A DNA stretch of 64,000 nucleotides, taken from Lycorma delicatula. Its lineage: Eukaryota > Arthropoda > Insecta > Hemiptera > Fulgoridae. How positions within the stretch are numbered: position 1 is the stretch's first letter; the number at the start of each line of letters is the position of its first letter. Made by a program: the position numbers and the translations under genes. Below are positions 11,807 through 22,461 of this stretch, piece by piece. Location of the stretch: contig NC_134458.1 of the NCBI RefSeq assembly GCF_047948215.1, positions 137,624,536 to 137,688,535 on the forward strand. The letters run 5' to 3'. Below the pieces are notes generated by a model. It did not search any database, was not told where the DNA came from, and saw nothing but the letters and a program-made list of their open reading frames with translations.

Positions 11807-13924
11807 TTTAGAACTGATAAAACCCACGAGCGTTGTATTAAAACAGATTGATTATTATTATTTTTTATTTCTTTTTTTAGACATGTAAAATCTATAATTT
11901 GTAAGTAATTTTCTTATGCATTTTATTAACGAAGTTATAGAACATTGTACTGTCGAGAAAATAGGTTAAAAATTTTGACATTCTTTCCATAACTTTTTCA
12001 CAATTTGTTACATTCTTCATGTAAATTAAAACTCAAAATAGGAACGAGAAAAATTTTTAAGAATAAAATCCTAATTAAACCGTTTGTAAATAACTTCATA
12101 AAATGTGGTTTTTTTCTTTCGTGACTTTTCTTTCGTTTTTTTTTAATTTTATGTTTACAGCAAACATAAAATTTAAAAAATATTAAAAAAATTTAGAATA
12201 AGGTTTAAATATTAACTTTATGAAATGAAAAAGGTAGAAAACTATTAAAATATTTTGTGTATTTTTTTGTTTAAAACTTGGTTAAAGTCACTTCTAAATT
12301 CATGAACAGTAATTTTTAAAAGTGTAACTACTCCAAAGCAGGTAGGAATTTTATAATCTGTGAGCGTCCGTAATTTTATTCGGAATTTCTCCATTTATTG
12401 TGTCATACAGTACTTCTTTTATTTTATATGGGGTTATTGTAATGGAAATATAATTTTACTTTGTTTTTTTTTAATTAAAAAAAAAAAAAATTTGTTTTTG
12501 TTATTATGCACATGAAACATTTTTATTTACCTAATTTATACTTTGTTTATCCTCTTTTATTTATAGAATAAGCTGCTTCTAGAATTAAATTAAATTCGTT
12601 TGTTTCATTATTTTAACTAACAGTCACTGCTTTTTGTTTTTATTCTAACGCATACATTCGTTATATTTTTTATTTTAAGCGTGTAAAAAATATTGTGTTT
12701 GGAATTAAACATGTGTTGATTATTTGTAACTGAAACAAATCTGCTTTTCACGTTGTTGCATTTTATGAATTAATTATAAATGGATTATCATATCAACATA
12801 GATTTCTGTTACAGATTTTAAATAAAATATAAATATATTTCTTCAACTGCGACCTAAATGTTATATTTCAACGCAGTTACCAATTTTCCCCCCTCAAATT
12901 CAGTGTGATTTGTTTTATCTGAATTTTTGTAACAGACGTCGTTATCTGTTTGTTTTATTATTATAATTTTAATTACTATGTGATATTTTTAAAATATTTT
13001 CTTATAATACTGCGCATACATATAGTAATGTGCGCGCGCATGTAATTTTCTTTGCGTACTTGTTTTTAAGAGTTAAAAAATAATTTGCATTTAAACAAAA
13101 TATTATTAGTTGCTGTTTAATGTATTACTGTCTTGTACGAATATATTGCGGAAAATTCAGGGGAAAGAATAAAAAAATTGTTTATTTAATCTGTCAACTA
13201 TTCTAGTATTCAAAACGTTTTGGGTTCTTTTTCCAATGGAGATCATTTCATTACTTCGTGTTGATTTAAAAAAAAAAAAATAATAAAAATAAAATGAAAA
13301 TAAATACAGATATCTCGGATTATCTTAGTCAAAATAGAGAAACTGCAAACACTGTCTTAGTATTATTTTAATTTATAAAGAGAAAATGTTTGGAAATCTA
13401 TTTTTGAAGAAAGGTATAGTATCCAAATAAATTGTAGGATTGTGAGATCGCAAAATATCTCTGTATAGATAAACGACTGATTTAAAATCAATGTATTATC
13501 ACAATATATAAAACGTTGAACATCAGCCGTAAGCGGCTTTATAGCTTGATTTTCGAGTTCTCAAAGCTTCCACTTTACCTAAAACAAAAGGTTTGTAAAT
13601 CCTTTTAAAACCCGTTTGGATACACGGTAACCAAAATTTATTGTTCAGAATCATCTGTCATATCTAATATATAAAGTTTACAAACGAAACTATTAAGAGA
13701 AGTAACAAACTCCATACTAAATTCAGATTTACGGATCTCATTTGTCAACGAGGTATTTTAAGAAATATTTACCAGCGTTTTAAGGATAAACTAAATCGTA
13801 ACCTCAGCGATCATTTATCGATCTATACTCAGCAGACCTACCCATCAAATTTATACGACTGAAGTGACGTTTGTGCGGAGATATCATTAGGCATGTTTTC
13901 TCTTTTTATAGATGTTTAATTTAC
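11807..13924. other. AT-rich non-coding DNA, nothing recognised
   Basis: It contains homopolymeric A tracts near 12477-12490 and 13269-13280, and a short alternating GCGCGCGCATG at 13030-13040. No gene is supported. Confidence 0.5.
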
Positions 13925-13929
13925 CGCAT

Positions 13930-14078
13930 TAATAATTTTAAACTTGTGCGTGGGAATATGTGACACGGTATCGTAGCGTATGTAAAAAATTCCATATCTA
14001 ATCGGGTTCTGATGACATTACCTTCCGGGTGAAAGGTTGATACGCTACTACTCCACCATGGTTGTCGGTTAGGTCTAC
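13930..14078 (-). mobile_element. Family-1 SINE, degenerate copy
   Basis: The minus strand reads GGTGGAGTAGTAGCG, ACCTTTCACCCGG and then a tail, ACATACGCTACGATACCG ... TTCCCACGCACAAG. This parallels the copies at 36433-36598 and 38412-38579. The B box is decayed (GAACCCGATTAG). Confidence 0.6.
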
Positions 14079-14382
14079 TAAAAATACGTGTTCGTTTTTC
14101 AAGATTAATTAAATTTTAACTCTGCTGGAGAAGTAGTTGCCTCAAAACCCCTTTCAAAATCATTTTAATTGTATTTTGTCAGATACTCTTATATTTTGTT
14201 TTTACAATAAAAATCTAATAAAAGTAAAAATAGGAAAATAAATAAAAGGAAAATCAAAGTTTATATACGTATATAAAGAAGAAAATGAGCCTAACCGGAC
14301 TCCGATTATGATCACGAGTAAAACGTGTGTCACTATTTCGTTAAAATTAGCAATTATCTTTCGTTAACTACAAAGACAGAAA

Positions 14383-14686
14383 ACCAGGTTGGTTTAGCGG
14401 TGAACGCGTTTTCCCAAATCAGCTGATTTGGAAGTCTAGAGTTCCAGCGTTCAAGTCCTAGTAAAGGTAGTTAATTTTATACGGATTTGTATACTAGATC
14501 GTGGATACCGGTGTTCTTTGGTGGTTGGGTTTCAGTTAAACACACATCTCAGGAACGGTCGAACTGAGACTGTACAAGACTACACTTCACTTACACTCAT
14601 ACATATCATCATCATTCATCCTTTGAAGTAATACCTGAACGGTAATTCCCGGAAGCTAAAGAGGAAAAAAGAAAAAACAAAGAACC
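14383..14686 (+). mobile_element. Family-2 SINE, full-length copy
   Basis: This is a tRNA-derived SINE with an A-box-like GGTTTAGCGGTGAACGCG, a B-box-like GCGTTCAAGTCC, a body of about 200 bp (ACGGATTTGTATACTAGATC; TGGTGGTTGGGTTTCAGTTA) and an A-rich end (about 14664-14680). The place of the tRNA anticodon arm is taken by an 18-bp perfect palindrome, CCAAATCAGCTGATTTGG. Flanking 13-mers ACAAAGACAGAAA (14370-14382) and ACAAAGCCAGAAA (14687-14699) differ at one base and are the likely target-site duplication. Other copies are at 11498-11795 (minus), 26048-26320 and 45114-45324. Confidence 0.88.
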
Positions 14687-14699
14687 ACAAAGCCAGAAA

Positions 14700-15617
14700 T
14701 TAAGTACGTAGCGTCGTTAAAATTTTAAACAATCATTCATTACGAAGGAGGGTATCTGAATTATTGCGGCAGCTGTACGTTATGAAGAATTTTAGCCGTC
14801 AATTGCAAAACTGATTACAATGCCTGTTTCCCCCCCGCTAAACCTTGTGCGGAAAGAAGTGCTTATGATGGATGGCTCTTAAGGCTCGACGTAAATTTCA
14901 AAATTTTTATGAAAACGATCTTATATATATATCTTACGGTAATATATAATTTATTATATATCTTACGGTGGGTAGAAAATTTCACAACGATTGCCTAAAA
15001 CCCTCAAGAATAATTTTTTTGAGACGGACGGTTTACTGATTCTACAGTGTATTTTTTTTTAGCATAAAAACTGGAAATTTAGTTGTTTCTTTATTTATAG
15101 CTTTTGAATAAATAGATAAAGTGAATTCATGCAGCTCACGTATTGGGTGATTTTCATTAAAATCGGAATTAAAACCAAATTAAAAAATTAAAACATTAAA
15201 TCATGAAAACTCGCTTTAATTAATATTAATAATTATAATCATAATTTTAAGAGATTAAAGATTTGAGTTCATCTAAAGAGGTAATAAAAATCAGATTGTA
15301 TCTAAAGTAGAATATCGGATTTAAGAAACCAAATTATTTTTAGCTTACCTTTTACGGATGTGCTTACTTCCCTGGTTTTTGTACGTAAACGCAAGGAAAT
15401 GTTACTACCGACAAAACGTAACCGACAGCAAATTTTGTATTTCCACGATTTTGAGGTCAGTGAATTAAAAAAATACAATTGTCGGTTGTAGGTATACAAT
15501 AAATAGTCTATGATCGTTCGCTTAGCTGCTCTTCGATTATATTGCTTTTTGAAGTATTCTAAATAACCTTTTTCAATACATCTCCATGCAACTTCAATAA
15601 TATCGTCATCATTATTG
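14700..15617. other. Non-coding DNA, nothing recognised
   Basis: A 14-base string, ATATATCTTACGGT, occurs twice near 14926-14970. No gene is supported. Confidence 0.5.
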
Positions 15618-15720
15618 AATTTATATTCCTCCTCCCTAATTAGACGTACTTGGTAAGTTATTATTATTCAACTTTCCTAATTAGAGTACTTACTAAGTAA
15701 GTACTCTAATAAGTTTATTA
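15618..15720. repeat. Duplicated segment with perfect 14-bp inverted repeat
   Basis: ATTAGAGTACTTAC (15680-15693) and GTAAGTACTCTAAT (15697-15710) are perfect inverted arms around a 3-base spacer. The left arm is itself a diverged copy of CTAATTAGACGTACTTGG just upstream, and TTATTATTCAA occurs on both sides of the hairpin. The arrangement suggests local duplication plus inversion. No terminus of a known transposon is recognised. Confidence 0.8.
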
Positions 15721-18560
15721 TTCAAGTGTAGTAATGTATTATAAAATTTCAATAGTTTACTTTGTTCGAAATAGTTTTTTATATCGATTGGTTTCGCAAC
15801 TTGATAATGTACTCGAAATATTGATCGAATTAGGAAAATGGGAGACGGCTGGTCGGGTCAGAACAGTTTCTAAGTTTAAACACGTCCAAACATGTTACGC
15901 GTTCGATGACTTAGATATTTGGACAAGGTCTAATTAAAATTCTCTTCTGAATTTTAACCGCTCTTATATTTTAATTTATTTGTGATTTTTATTTATTAAT
16001 GAAATTTTAATTTTTATGTAATTTTTAACATATTTTGATGAGGTTATTAAGGTAATTTATTTTTATTTTTTAATTGTAGTGTGATAATGAATGTTTAATT
16101 GGTCGCTGATGTGCTAAAGGTGTAAGAAAGGGATGCTCCTTTCCCCCTTCCCTACAATTTTTTACGGAGGAGAAAAACCATTAGCCTCTTATGAAAATGT
16201 AGGGTAAAAAAGGGTCGAGAACGATTCTAATGGACATCTTTAGTTCTTGCACTCTACTTTTTTCATGTCTATTATGTACACGCGAGAGTATATATAAACG
16301 TGTGCGTTTGCGTACGTCTGTCGTTCTACAGGCTTTCAGCACATATTATTAATATTAATCAATTATTGATAATAATTCAGGTATTTTATATAAATATAAC
16401 CGTTTATTTATTATTCATAGAATTTTACTAATTCTCATTTCTGTTCGTTTTTAATCCATTTTTTTGACTGAAAAATTCACGTATTCTGAATTTAAAGGTT
16501 ATCGAGTTTCTTCGGTCGAGTCACCCATTTTAATATACGGAGAATCGATGATGGTATGTCATCTTCATTAGATGAGGAGTCATTTATGCCTAATGATTTG
16601 AGGTGCCATCTGATCAAATTCAGACTTACTTCAATCGAAGTCGTAATTCGATTTAGCAACTTCTTTTGTCATAACCACATAATGGTTGACGTCATATGAT
16701 TCAATAATCGTTATAAAAATTAACATCTAATGAATAGCAATTATTTTCTTGCTACGATTATTAAGTAATTTGAGGAATTTTCTTCGTTCTTTGAACGTAC
16801 ACAGCTGAATATCAATATACCAAGCCCATCGAAATTATGTTCAGCGTTTCGAGTGATTCCTTCACTTTTGTTCACCATAGGAAGGAAAGTCATCTTTATT
16901 GTTACAGAAAGCGACGTTCACTAGTGATTCTTTTACTTCAGGTATTTTATATGTCATAGCCTTAAGAAAAAAACCTGGGACAGATAAATTAAAATAACAA
17001 TTAATGTACTGTTTTCTATCGTGAAACATTGCTTCAACTAACTGGTAAACGTTTTAAAGTTAGATTTGAAATAGGTTTATTCAGATGATTTTACTATTTT
17101 TTTTAAATGATATTTTTAAAGGTTCTCTTTTTTGAAGTGGTCTTAAAAAACCATTGGCAACCAGGATTTAATATTATTTAAAATCGGCTTGAACGTAATA
17201 TTTTGTTGAAACAGAAGCATCTTTGACAAAAATATGCTCCATAACCATCGATAAATATTCGAACAAGTGTGATGTTAATATTTATAATTTAAAAAAAACA
17301 AAACATGATTTATTTATTATTTAATGTCGCTATGGGGGAGTGTTAAATAACTAGTAAATTGTTAAACATTATGGAATTTTATAATTAGTCTTGGAATATT
17401 ACAAGAGGTGTTCGCTTTAGAAGGGTAAAACAGAACTTTTTGCGATAGTTTTTCATTTTCTAGATATATAATCTATCATAAAAGAAACATTTAATTACAA
17501 TTCAGAATCTAATAACAATTTTTACTCGCATCGATTCATTAATTTTGGTAATCTGTTAAAGACAAATGCACCCGTACATGTGTTTAATCACAATTGCAAT
17601 TAACTTTACTCTCACCACTTTTGTAGTGGTAAATGACAACGAAATTGTTTTGGAAGTTGAAATGACAAAATTAATTATGATTCTGATGAATTGACCTAGA
17701 TTGAAAAAAAAAAAATGTTATTAACGCGGAGTTTTATTGCAAGAGTATGCTCATTTCATTTATAAAGGTTGTCCAGCCGTACATTGATTAAAAAAAATTT
17801 AATGTTCTAGTCCTCTTGTTTGCAAATTTACTGTGCTCTCGAATGTTTAAAGACATGTTACCAATCTGTTAAAGTATCGGGAATTTTAAATAGTAATAAA
17901 TACTATTACATGGAAAATAGCGATACGAAGCTGAACTGAGAAGTAAAGTGTAGTAGCTTAGAAAAAACAGAGATATTTAATTATTGTATAGTAACGTTTA
18001 TGGCACAAGTTCATTAAATTGTTATGGACAGAGCTTGAGCGGGGTTTTACAATTTACTGGAGAAGGGAACACTTCGTTCCGATTTGTGTTTATATTTCAT
18101 TTAACTGATATTCGTATGTTTAAGTGCTTACGTATTTATATACACAACTAAAAGTGGATCAAATTTTTCTGACATTGTATGGATTTAAATAAGCCGACAA
18201 TGCATAAATTTTGCGTATGAATAAGTTACATTATGTTATAGGTTTATGTAGTCGAGATCTACTTGTAGTTAGGTTCGTTGTTCGAAATGTTACAACGTAA
18301 CATTTAAGCAATCAAAACAAGTAGAGGTAGAGTTGATTACCAGGCCAGAACGTGTTCGTTTGGTCTATATAAAATCTATCTAAAACGGTGGTTGTTAATG
18401 AGAACTTGATGGTTGGATAAAAATATTATTCTTTTAACGACAAACAAAAGCATCTTATTAAATAAAAACATTTTAAAAACTGGCTTCTTAACACCTTTAG
18501 GCACCCTTTGCAACTACCTTCAATGAGATATATTGATGTGTTATCACACTACTATCAGAT
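15721..18560. other. AT-rich non-coding DNA, nothing recognised
   Basis: A 67-codon frame at 15734-15937 (+) has no recognisable motif. No repeat boundary is seen until the R4-like element. Confidence 0.5.
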
Positions 18561-18573
18561 ATTATTATTATTC

Positions 18574-18640
18574 ATATTCTCCTGGGCAAGCCCATTAAAA
18601 GCATCCTGGCCTGCCCAAAGGCAAGGCGCAGGAGCTATAA
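18574..18640 (-). other. R4-like 3' UTR stem-loop region
   Basis: CTCCTG (18579-18584) and CAGGAG (18629-18634) can pair, with further GC-rich pairing potential inside (GGGCAAGCCC; GGCCTGCCC). This lies just upstream of the (AAT)n tail on the element's sense strand. 3' UTR structure is what R2/R4-type reverse transcriptases recognise, so a role in RNA recognition is plausible but inferred. Confidence 0.4.
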
Positions 18641-18797
18641 CTATTGTTCTGACATGCATTGTATATGGTAACATGAACTATTGAATACTATGGGTGAGAT
18701 ATATGAATGAAAGACAAAATACAAGACATAAAAATTTATGAACTGCCAGATGTTAACGGCCATTGTCCCCCGCCTGCAGCTCCACCTGATCGTCCCC

Positions 18798-19277
18798 TTA
18801 AATAACAGGCGTTATATTATCGCTCGAGCTTGTGATGTACCGACGGACCAAGCGGCATGTATCCAGCAATACAGCCTTCTGCATTGGTCGGAACAGATTT
18901 GCTGGTGCTCCAACGGATCTTAATGAATCATGCAGAGAACGTGGAATCTCTCCCATCGCGCCCAAAACCACCGAGACTACCATTACGCTCTCCTGGTCCC
19001 AAACTTGCTCCCTGACTTGATATGCAACATCCCTATACTTCACAAGTTTTTCCGTGTACTTCTTCACTAAGTTGGTGGACAGTGGGATTGTGACATCAAT
19101 CAGGAAGGTGATCTTCTCCTGCTTCTTGGTCAGAACGATGTCTGGCCTATTATGCTCTACTGTTCTGTCCGTCAGAACAGTACAATCGTAGTACAAATTA
19201 TACTGATCGTCCTCTAATACAGGCTGAGGAGCATACTTAAAATACGGGACTGAAACGGCAAGGAGACCTAGTTCCAA
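18798..19277 (-). pseudogene. R4-like restriction-like endonuclease domain
   Basis: This 159-residue frame is the C-terminal nuclease of the LINE, which nicks target DNA to prime reverse transcription. It carries the PD-(D/E)XK pattern: NRPDIVL (P45-D46) followed by ITFLIDVTIP with D61. Downstream is KYTEKLVKYRD, which fits the conserved Lys/Tyr helix of R2/R4 nucleases. It ends at a stop at 18798, followed by the 3' UTR. It overlaps the preceding CCHC-bearing frame by about 10 bases in another frame, which marks a frameshift rather than a second gene. The catalytic residues look intact within this piece. Confidence 0.85.
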
Positions 19278-20012
19278 AGCGACTCTCTGATGAAGTACTT
19301 CGCCACGTTGTTATGTCGGGCTGTATATTCCCTTGGAGCTAAAAACTGACACCCGCTAACGACATGTTCGATGGACTCGTTGGTCGATCCACAAAGACGG
19401 CACAGGTCAATGGTTACAGCAGGATCCTTAACGACATGCTTTCTGTAGCTGAGTGTGCTGACGACCCTATCCTGTATAGCAAATACAAGGCCCTCCGTCT
19501 CAGCAAACAACTCGGCATACTCCAGCCAGGCCACAGACGCATCTCGATCAACCGCTTCATCCATAAGCGCCGCATAGTACCTCCCATGCAACTCCCTCGA
19601 ACGCCACCTATCCATCACACTGATCTCGGAGAAGGTATCCTCAAGGGGCTGGAATTTCTCATAACTGAGGCGTAGTGGGGTTAGACTACTATAAATTTAT
19701 TATAACCCCGTGGAGCAAGCTGGATTGGCTCTTCTCTAGGAAGTATTTACGGCGATTAAGCAGCTGTTTTGCATGAACCTCCCGCAAATCCATAACGCCT
19801 CTTCCTCTTCTATTCCTGGACAGGTGAAACCGGTCGACGGAGCTGAGCGGGTGATGGGAGCGGTGCCGCGTGAACGATACACGCATCATTCTATTAAGCC
19901 CTTCAAGGTCTGTCCGCGTCCAATTTATCACGCCAAAGCTATAGGAAATCAACGGAACGGCAAATATGTTAATGGCCTTTACCTTATTAGAACCACTCAA
20001 CTGGGAACTCAT
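19268..20012 (-). pseudogene. R4-like LINE post-RT region with CCHC motif
   Basis: Two frames join here. 20012-19689 encodes the post-polymerase region (VPLISYSFGVINWTRTDLEGL, typical of LINE thumb segments). 19618-19268 encodes a 116-residue piece with DLCRLCGSTNESIEHVVSGC, in which C73, C76, H85 and C90 form a C-x2-C-x8-H-x4-C zinc knuckle. This motif sits directly before the nuclease in R2/R4-type elements and is thought to help bind the target or the RNA. The break between the two frames lies at about 19620-19690. It is part of the same decayed ORF as its neighbours. Confidence 0.85.
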
Positions 20013-20020
20013 GACGGCTC

Positions 20021-21209
20021 TTACTCTACTCTTGAAGCCAGATGTAAGGGCCTCTTTCGCTCGACTATGGCTAATTCCAATATCCTGCAGGAAACCAAGG
20101 TAACGAACTGGTGAGACTTATATGTCTCACCACGCTGCATTGCAATCATGAGTGCAGGAGCATCCATCTGCGGCACTTCACACGCCTCAATCTGCGACCA
20201 TTTTCCTCTCTTCATGGCATTGACCCTACACTCGTCAAGACCAAAACTCATGCATATGTCGACACTGAACTTCTCGACTAATTTGACAAGTTGCCGGTTC
20301 CCTTTTTCAGTGTCAGAAATAAGCTTAATATCATCCATATACATGAGGTGGCTAAAACTGTACTGCCCAATAGCAAAACCCTTCTTGGACTTCTGTAAGA
20401 TGGAAGACAGAGGGTTCAACGGTAAGCAAAACCATAGAGCGCTCAAGGAATCGCCCTGAAAAATGCCTCGGTTCATCTGTGTTATTCCGACCTTAACGGG
20501 GTTCTTATCTGGAATAGTCAACAAAAGATTTTTGCACCACTTACCCATGATGACACTTAGGCACTCAACGACAACGGGATCGACTTTGTAGAGACGTAAG
20601 ACCTATCAACCAGGAGTGCGGAACCGAGTCAAAGGCCTTCCTGTAGTCTATATAACCAGTATATAGGCTGCCCCGACTCTTCTTTGCCGTTACAGAGATA
20701 ACGCTATCAATCACTTGCTGCTCTTTGCAGCCCCTACTACCCTGACGACATCCTTTCTGCTCCCCAGCTAAGATCTGATGCCTCTCAAGATGCTTATTGA
20801 TTTTGGCAGTGAGAACAGAAGTAAAAAGCTTATATCTTGTAGGGAGACAGGTAATAGGTCTGTACTTGGACGGGTCTACCGTCGCAGAAGAAGATTTCTG
20901 GATTAGATAGGTCATCCCCTGGGTGAAAAAGGTCGGCATTAGACTTGCATCCCGCAAGATGGCAAAGTAAAATTCTGCAAGACGCTTGTGAACAGAAGAA
21001 AAGCGCTTGTACCAAAAGTTATGCACTCCATCAATCCCTGGCGCCTTCCAATTATGGGTTTTCCTAATCACCTCCTGTACATCTTCTAGAGTGATTAAAT
21101 GATCTACCATTGTCTGGACTCTATCAACTCGTTTTCGTTCCTCACGGATCCACCTTGCCCCACTGTTATGCTGTGAGGAACACGACCAAAGCGTGCCCCA
21201 ATAACCCAA
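20021..21209 (-). pseudogene. R4-like LINE reverse transcriptase domain
   Basis: Two frames cover the polymerase. 21209-20565 has NWKAPGIDGVHNFWYKRF, YRPITCLPTRYKLFTSVL, EQKGCRQGSRGCKEQ and motif A, YIDYRKAFDSVPHSWL, with its catalytic Asp. 20548-20021 has motif B, MNRGIFQGDSLSALWF, and motif C, LMYMDDIKLIS, with the catalytic YMDD at residues 70-73. The QKGC run and the NFWYK string after the PGIDG motif are typical of the R4/Dong group. A frameshift near 20550-20600 separates motifs A and B, and another near 20120 disrupts the region after VPQMD. The catalytic aspartates themselves are preserved, so the copy died mainly by indels. Confidence 0.9.
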
Positions 21210-21273
21210 GACCTCCTCACTAGTAGGGGACGCGTTCGCCTGAGGTTGTTGCTGAGGCGAAACCTACGACCGC

Positions 21274-21540
21274 TTAGTGAACTTGTTCCCGGCGCATATT
21301 ACTCTGCCGATACCGCCGTAGCCGACATGACAGTACCATCAATCGTTGCTTTAACAAATCCAGGATTTCATGGCCGGTGGTGTTTTCCGGGTTCTCATAT
21401 GTTCGGATTATCGACTCCGCCGCCGATCGGATCCTTCCACTGAGGTTAGCAGATGTTAAGAAACTGGACAAACGACCGATCTCTTTCCTCAGCTTATCGA
21501 TTTTCCAACACAGTCTTTCCTCCCAAGGTGGACGCTGGAG
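21274..21540 (-). pseudogene. R4-like LINE linker between Myb-like and RT domains
   Basis: The frame 21471-21274 (65 residues) starts inside a longer open reading that includes KTVLENR and RKEIGRLSSFLTSANLSG, then continues RIRSAAESIIRTYENP to NMRREQVH. It is rich in charged and helical residues and joins the N-terminal domain to the polymerase by position. A frame change lies on each side (about 21500 and about 21260). I assign no separate function. Confidence 0.6.
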
Positions 21541-21544
21541 ACTC

Positions 21545-22187
21545 TTACGCGTTGCAGGAGCCGACGATTCGCAGGCTATTCGCTTTTACTGCCGTGATCG
21601 CACCGATGTACACTAACTCATGGATCTCAGTTATGGAGGGTACTAATCTTACTTTTTCTCCAAGAATCTCATTAATAAGGCCCACTATGTTTCTCGTTCC
21701 GCAATTAACCCTCAGCCTTGTTATACGCTGTCTGGCCGACGGATCCATTCCACCATACAGCATCTCGTTCTCTGCAAATTGATCGGAGAGGGGATTGTCG
21801 GCTCTTATCGCTTCTTCTACAGCACTTTCATCTGAAGATGGGCTGGACAACAACCCTAACTCCCTAGAAACATCAGCTCGGATTAACGCCACCACATCCG
21901 CAGGAACCCTATTAGACTTCTCAACCATCGCTTGGTGCAGCGGAACACTATACGGTTTCAAGTCCGATTCCATTTTTGTTATAGGTAGGTAGGTACGGTA
22001 AAGGAAGGCATTATGTTCATCTGTCCATTTAAACCGCTTCAACCCCAGGCCTTGTGGTACCATTAGGTGAGGCGTCGCCGCTCGCTCCAGCATTCCTCAC
22101 CCCAGACTGAACATGACGACGGCTCCGAAGGGTGTCAGCCCGCAACACCCTACCGCCCCGGTATTTATTCACATCGTTGTACTCCAT
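21545..22187 (-). pseudogene. R4-like LINE N-terminal region with Myb-like domain
   Basis: An ATG at 22187 (MEYNDVNKYRGGRVLRAD) opens a 52-codon frame that ends at a stop at 22029-22031. An in-frame TGA lies just upstream of this ATG, which supports it as the first start. The homologous reading then moves to the frame 22093-21545: LKRFKWTDEHNAFLYRTYL followed by ESDLKPYSVPLHQ. This W-centred helical pattern resembles the Myb-like DNA-binding domain at the N-terminus of R2/R4/Dong proteins. It is followed by an acidic linker (SSPSSDESAVEEAIRADNP) and a helical region, SARQRITRLRVNCGTRNIVG. The role in target-site binding is inferred from the family. Confidence 0.7.
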
Positions 22188-22370
22188 TAATTTTCAAAAC
22201 AAATGGGTAACAGGATAAGCTCCTGCGGGCAAGGCTCCGACACCTCTAGAAACGGCCGTCCCTAACATGGGAAACAGACGCCGACCAAACGCCGCCCAAT
22301 CTGGAACAGACGCGTTGGATTTAACGTACCTGTTATGGTCCGCGGATGGGCTTTTGAAGAACACCACCTA

Positions 22371-22447
22371 CCCTGTATATCTACAGGGCCTTCCTCTATC
22401 CGCCACCTTGAGAACGCGCCCAGTAGGGGGACAGGATCCCCCCTGGG
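22371..22447 (-). other. Two hairpins at the R4-like 5' end
   Basis: CCCTGTA (22371-22377) pairs with TACAGGG (22382-22388) around a 4-base loop. A stronger outer stem, 22419-22447, pairs CCCAG with CTGGG and GGGGGA with TCCCCC, with a 2-base bulge and a 5-base loop. Both lie in the 5' UTR at the extreme end of the element. R2-clade elements carry an HDV-like ribozyme at this place, but I could not fit that double-pseudoknot fold by eye. Confidence 0.55.
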
Positions 22448-22461
22448 TATTTTTATTATTA

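Larger units (their letters stand above)
18561..22457 (-). mobile_element. R4/Dong-type LINE with restriction-like endonuclease
   Basis: This non-LTR retrotransposon of about 3.9 kb is read on the minus strand. In order it has a 5' UTR with strong hairpins (22190-22450), an ORF start at 22187, a Myb-like N-terminal domain, a reverse transcriptase, a CCHC motif, a PD-(D/E)XK restriction-like endonuclease, a short 3' UTR and an (AAT)n tail at 18561-18573. The single ORF is broken into pieces in three frames by at least six frame changes. It is markedly more GC-rich than the flanks. The 5' flank also shows TAATAATAAAA (minus strand of 22451-22461), so TAA triplets border both ends. That recalls the TAA-repeat target preference known for Dong. 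The order of domains distinguishes it from Jockey, RTE and I elements, which carry an N-terminal AP endonuclease instead. Confidence 0.85.

Noticed and set aside
18640..18670. CTATAACTATTGTTCTGACATGCA as a further copy of the 10356 repeat
   Set aside because: It lies in the R4-like 3' UTR and matches only over a short, gapped stretch, so chance is likely.
19364..20459. Plus-strand open frames of 103-113 residues
   Set aside because: They lie opposite the R4-like ORF, which has clear RT, CCHC and nuclease motifs on the minus strand.
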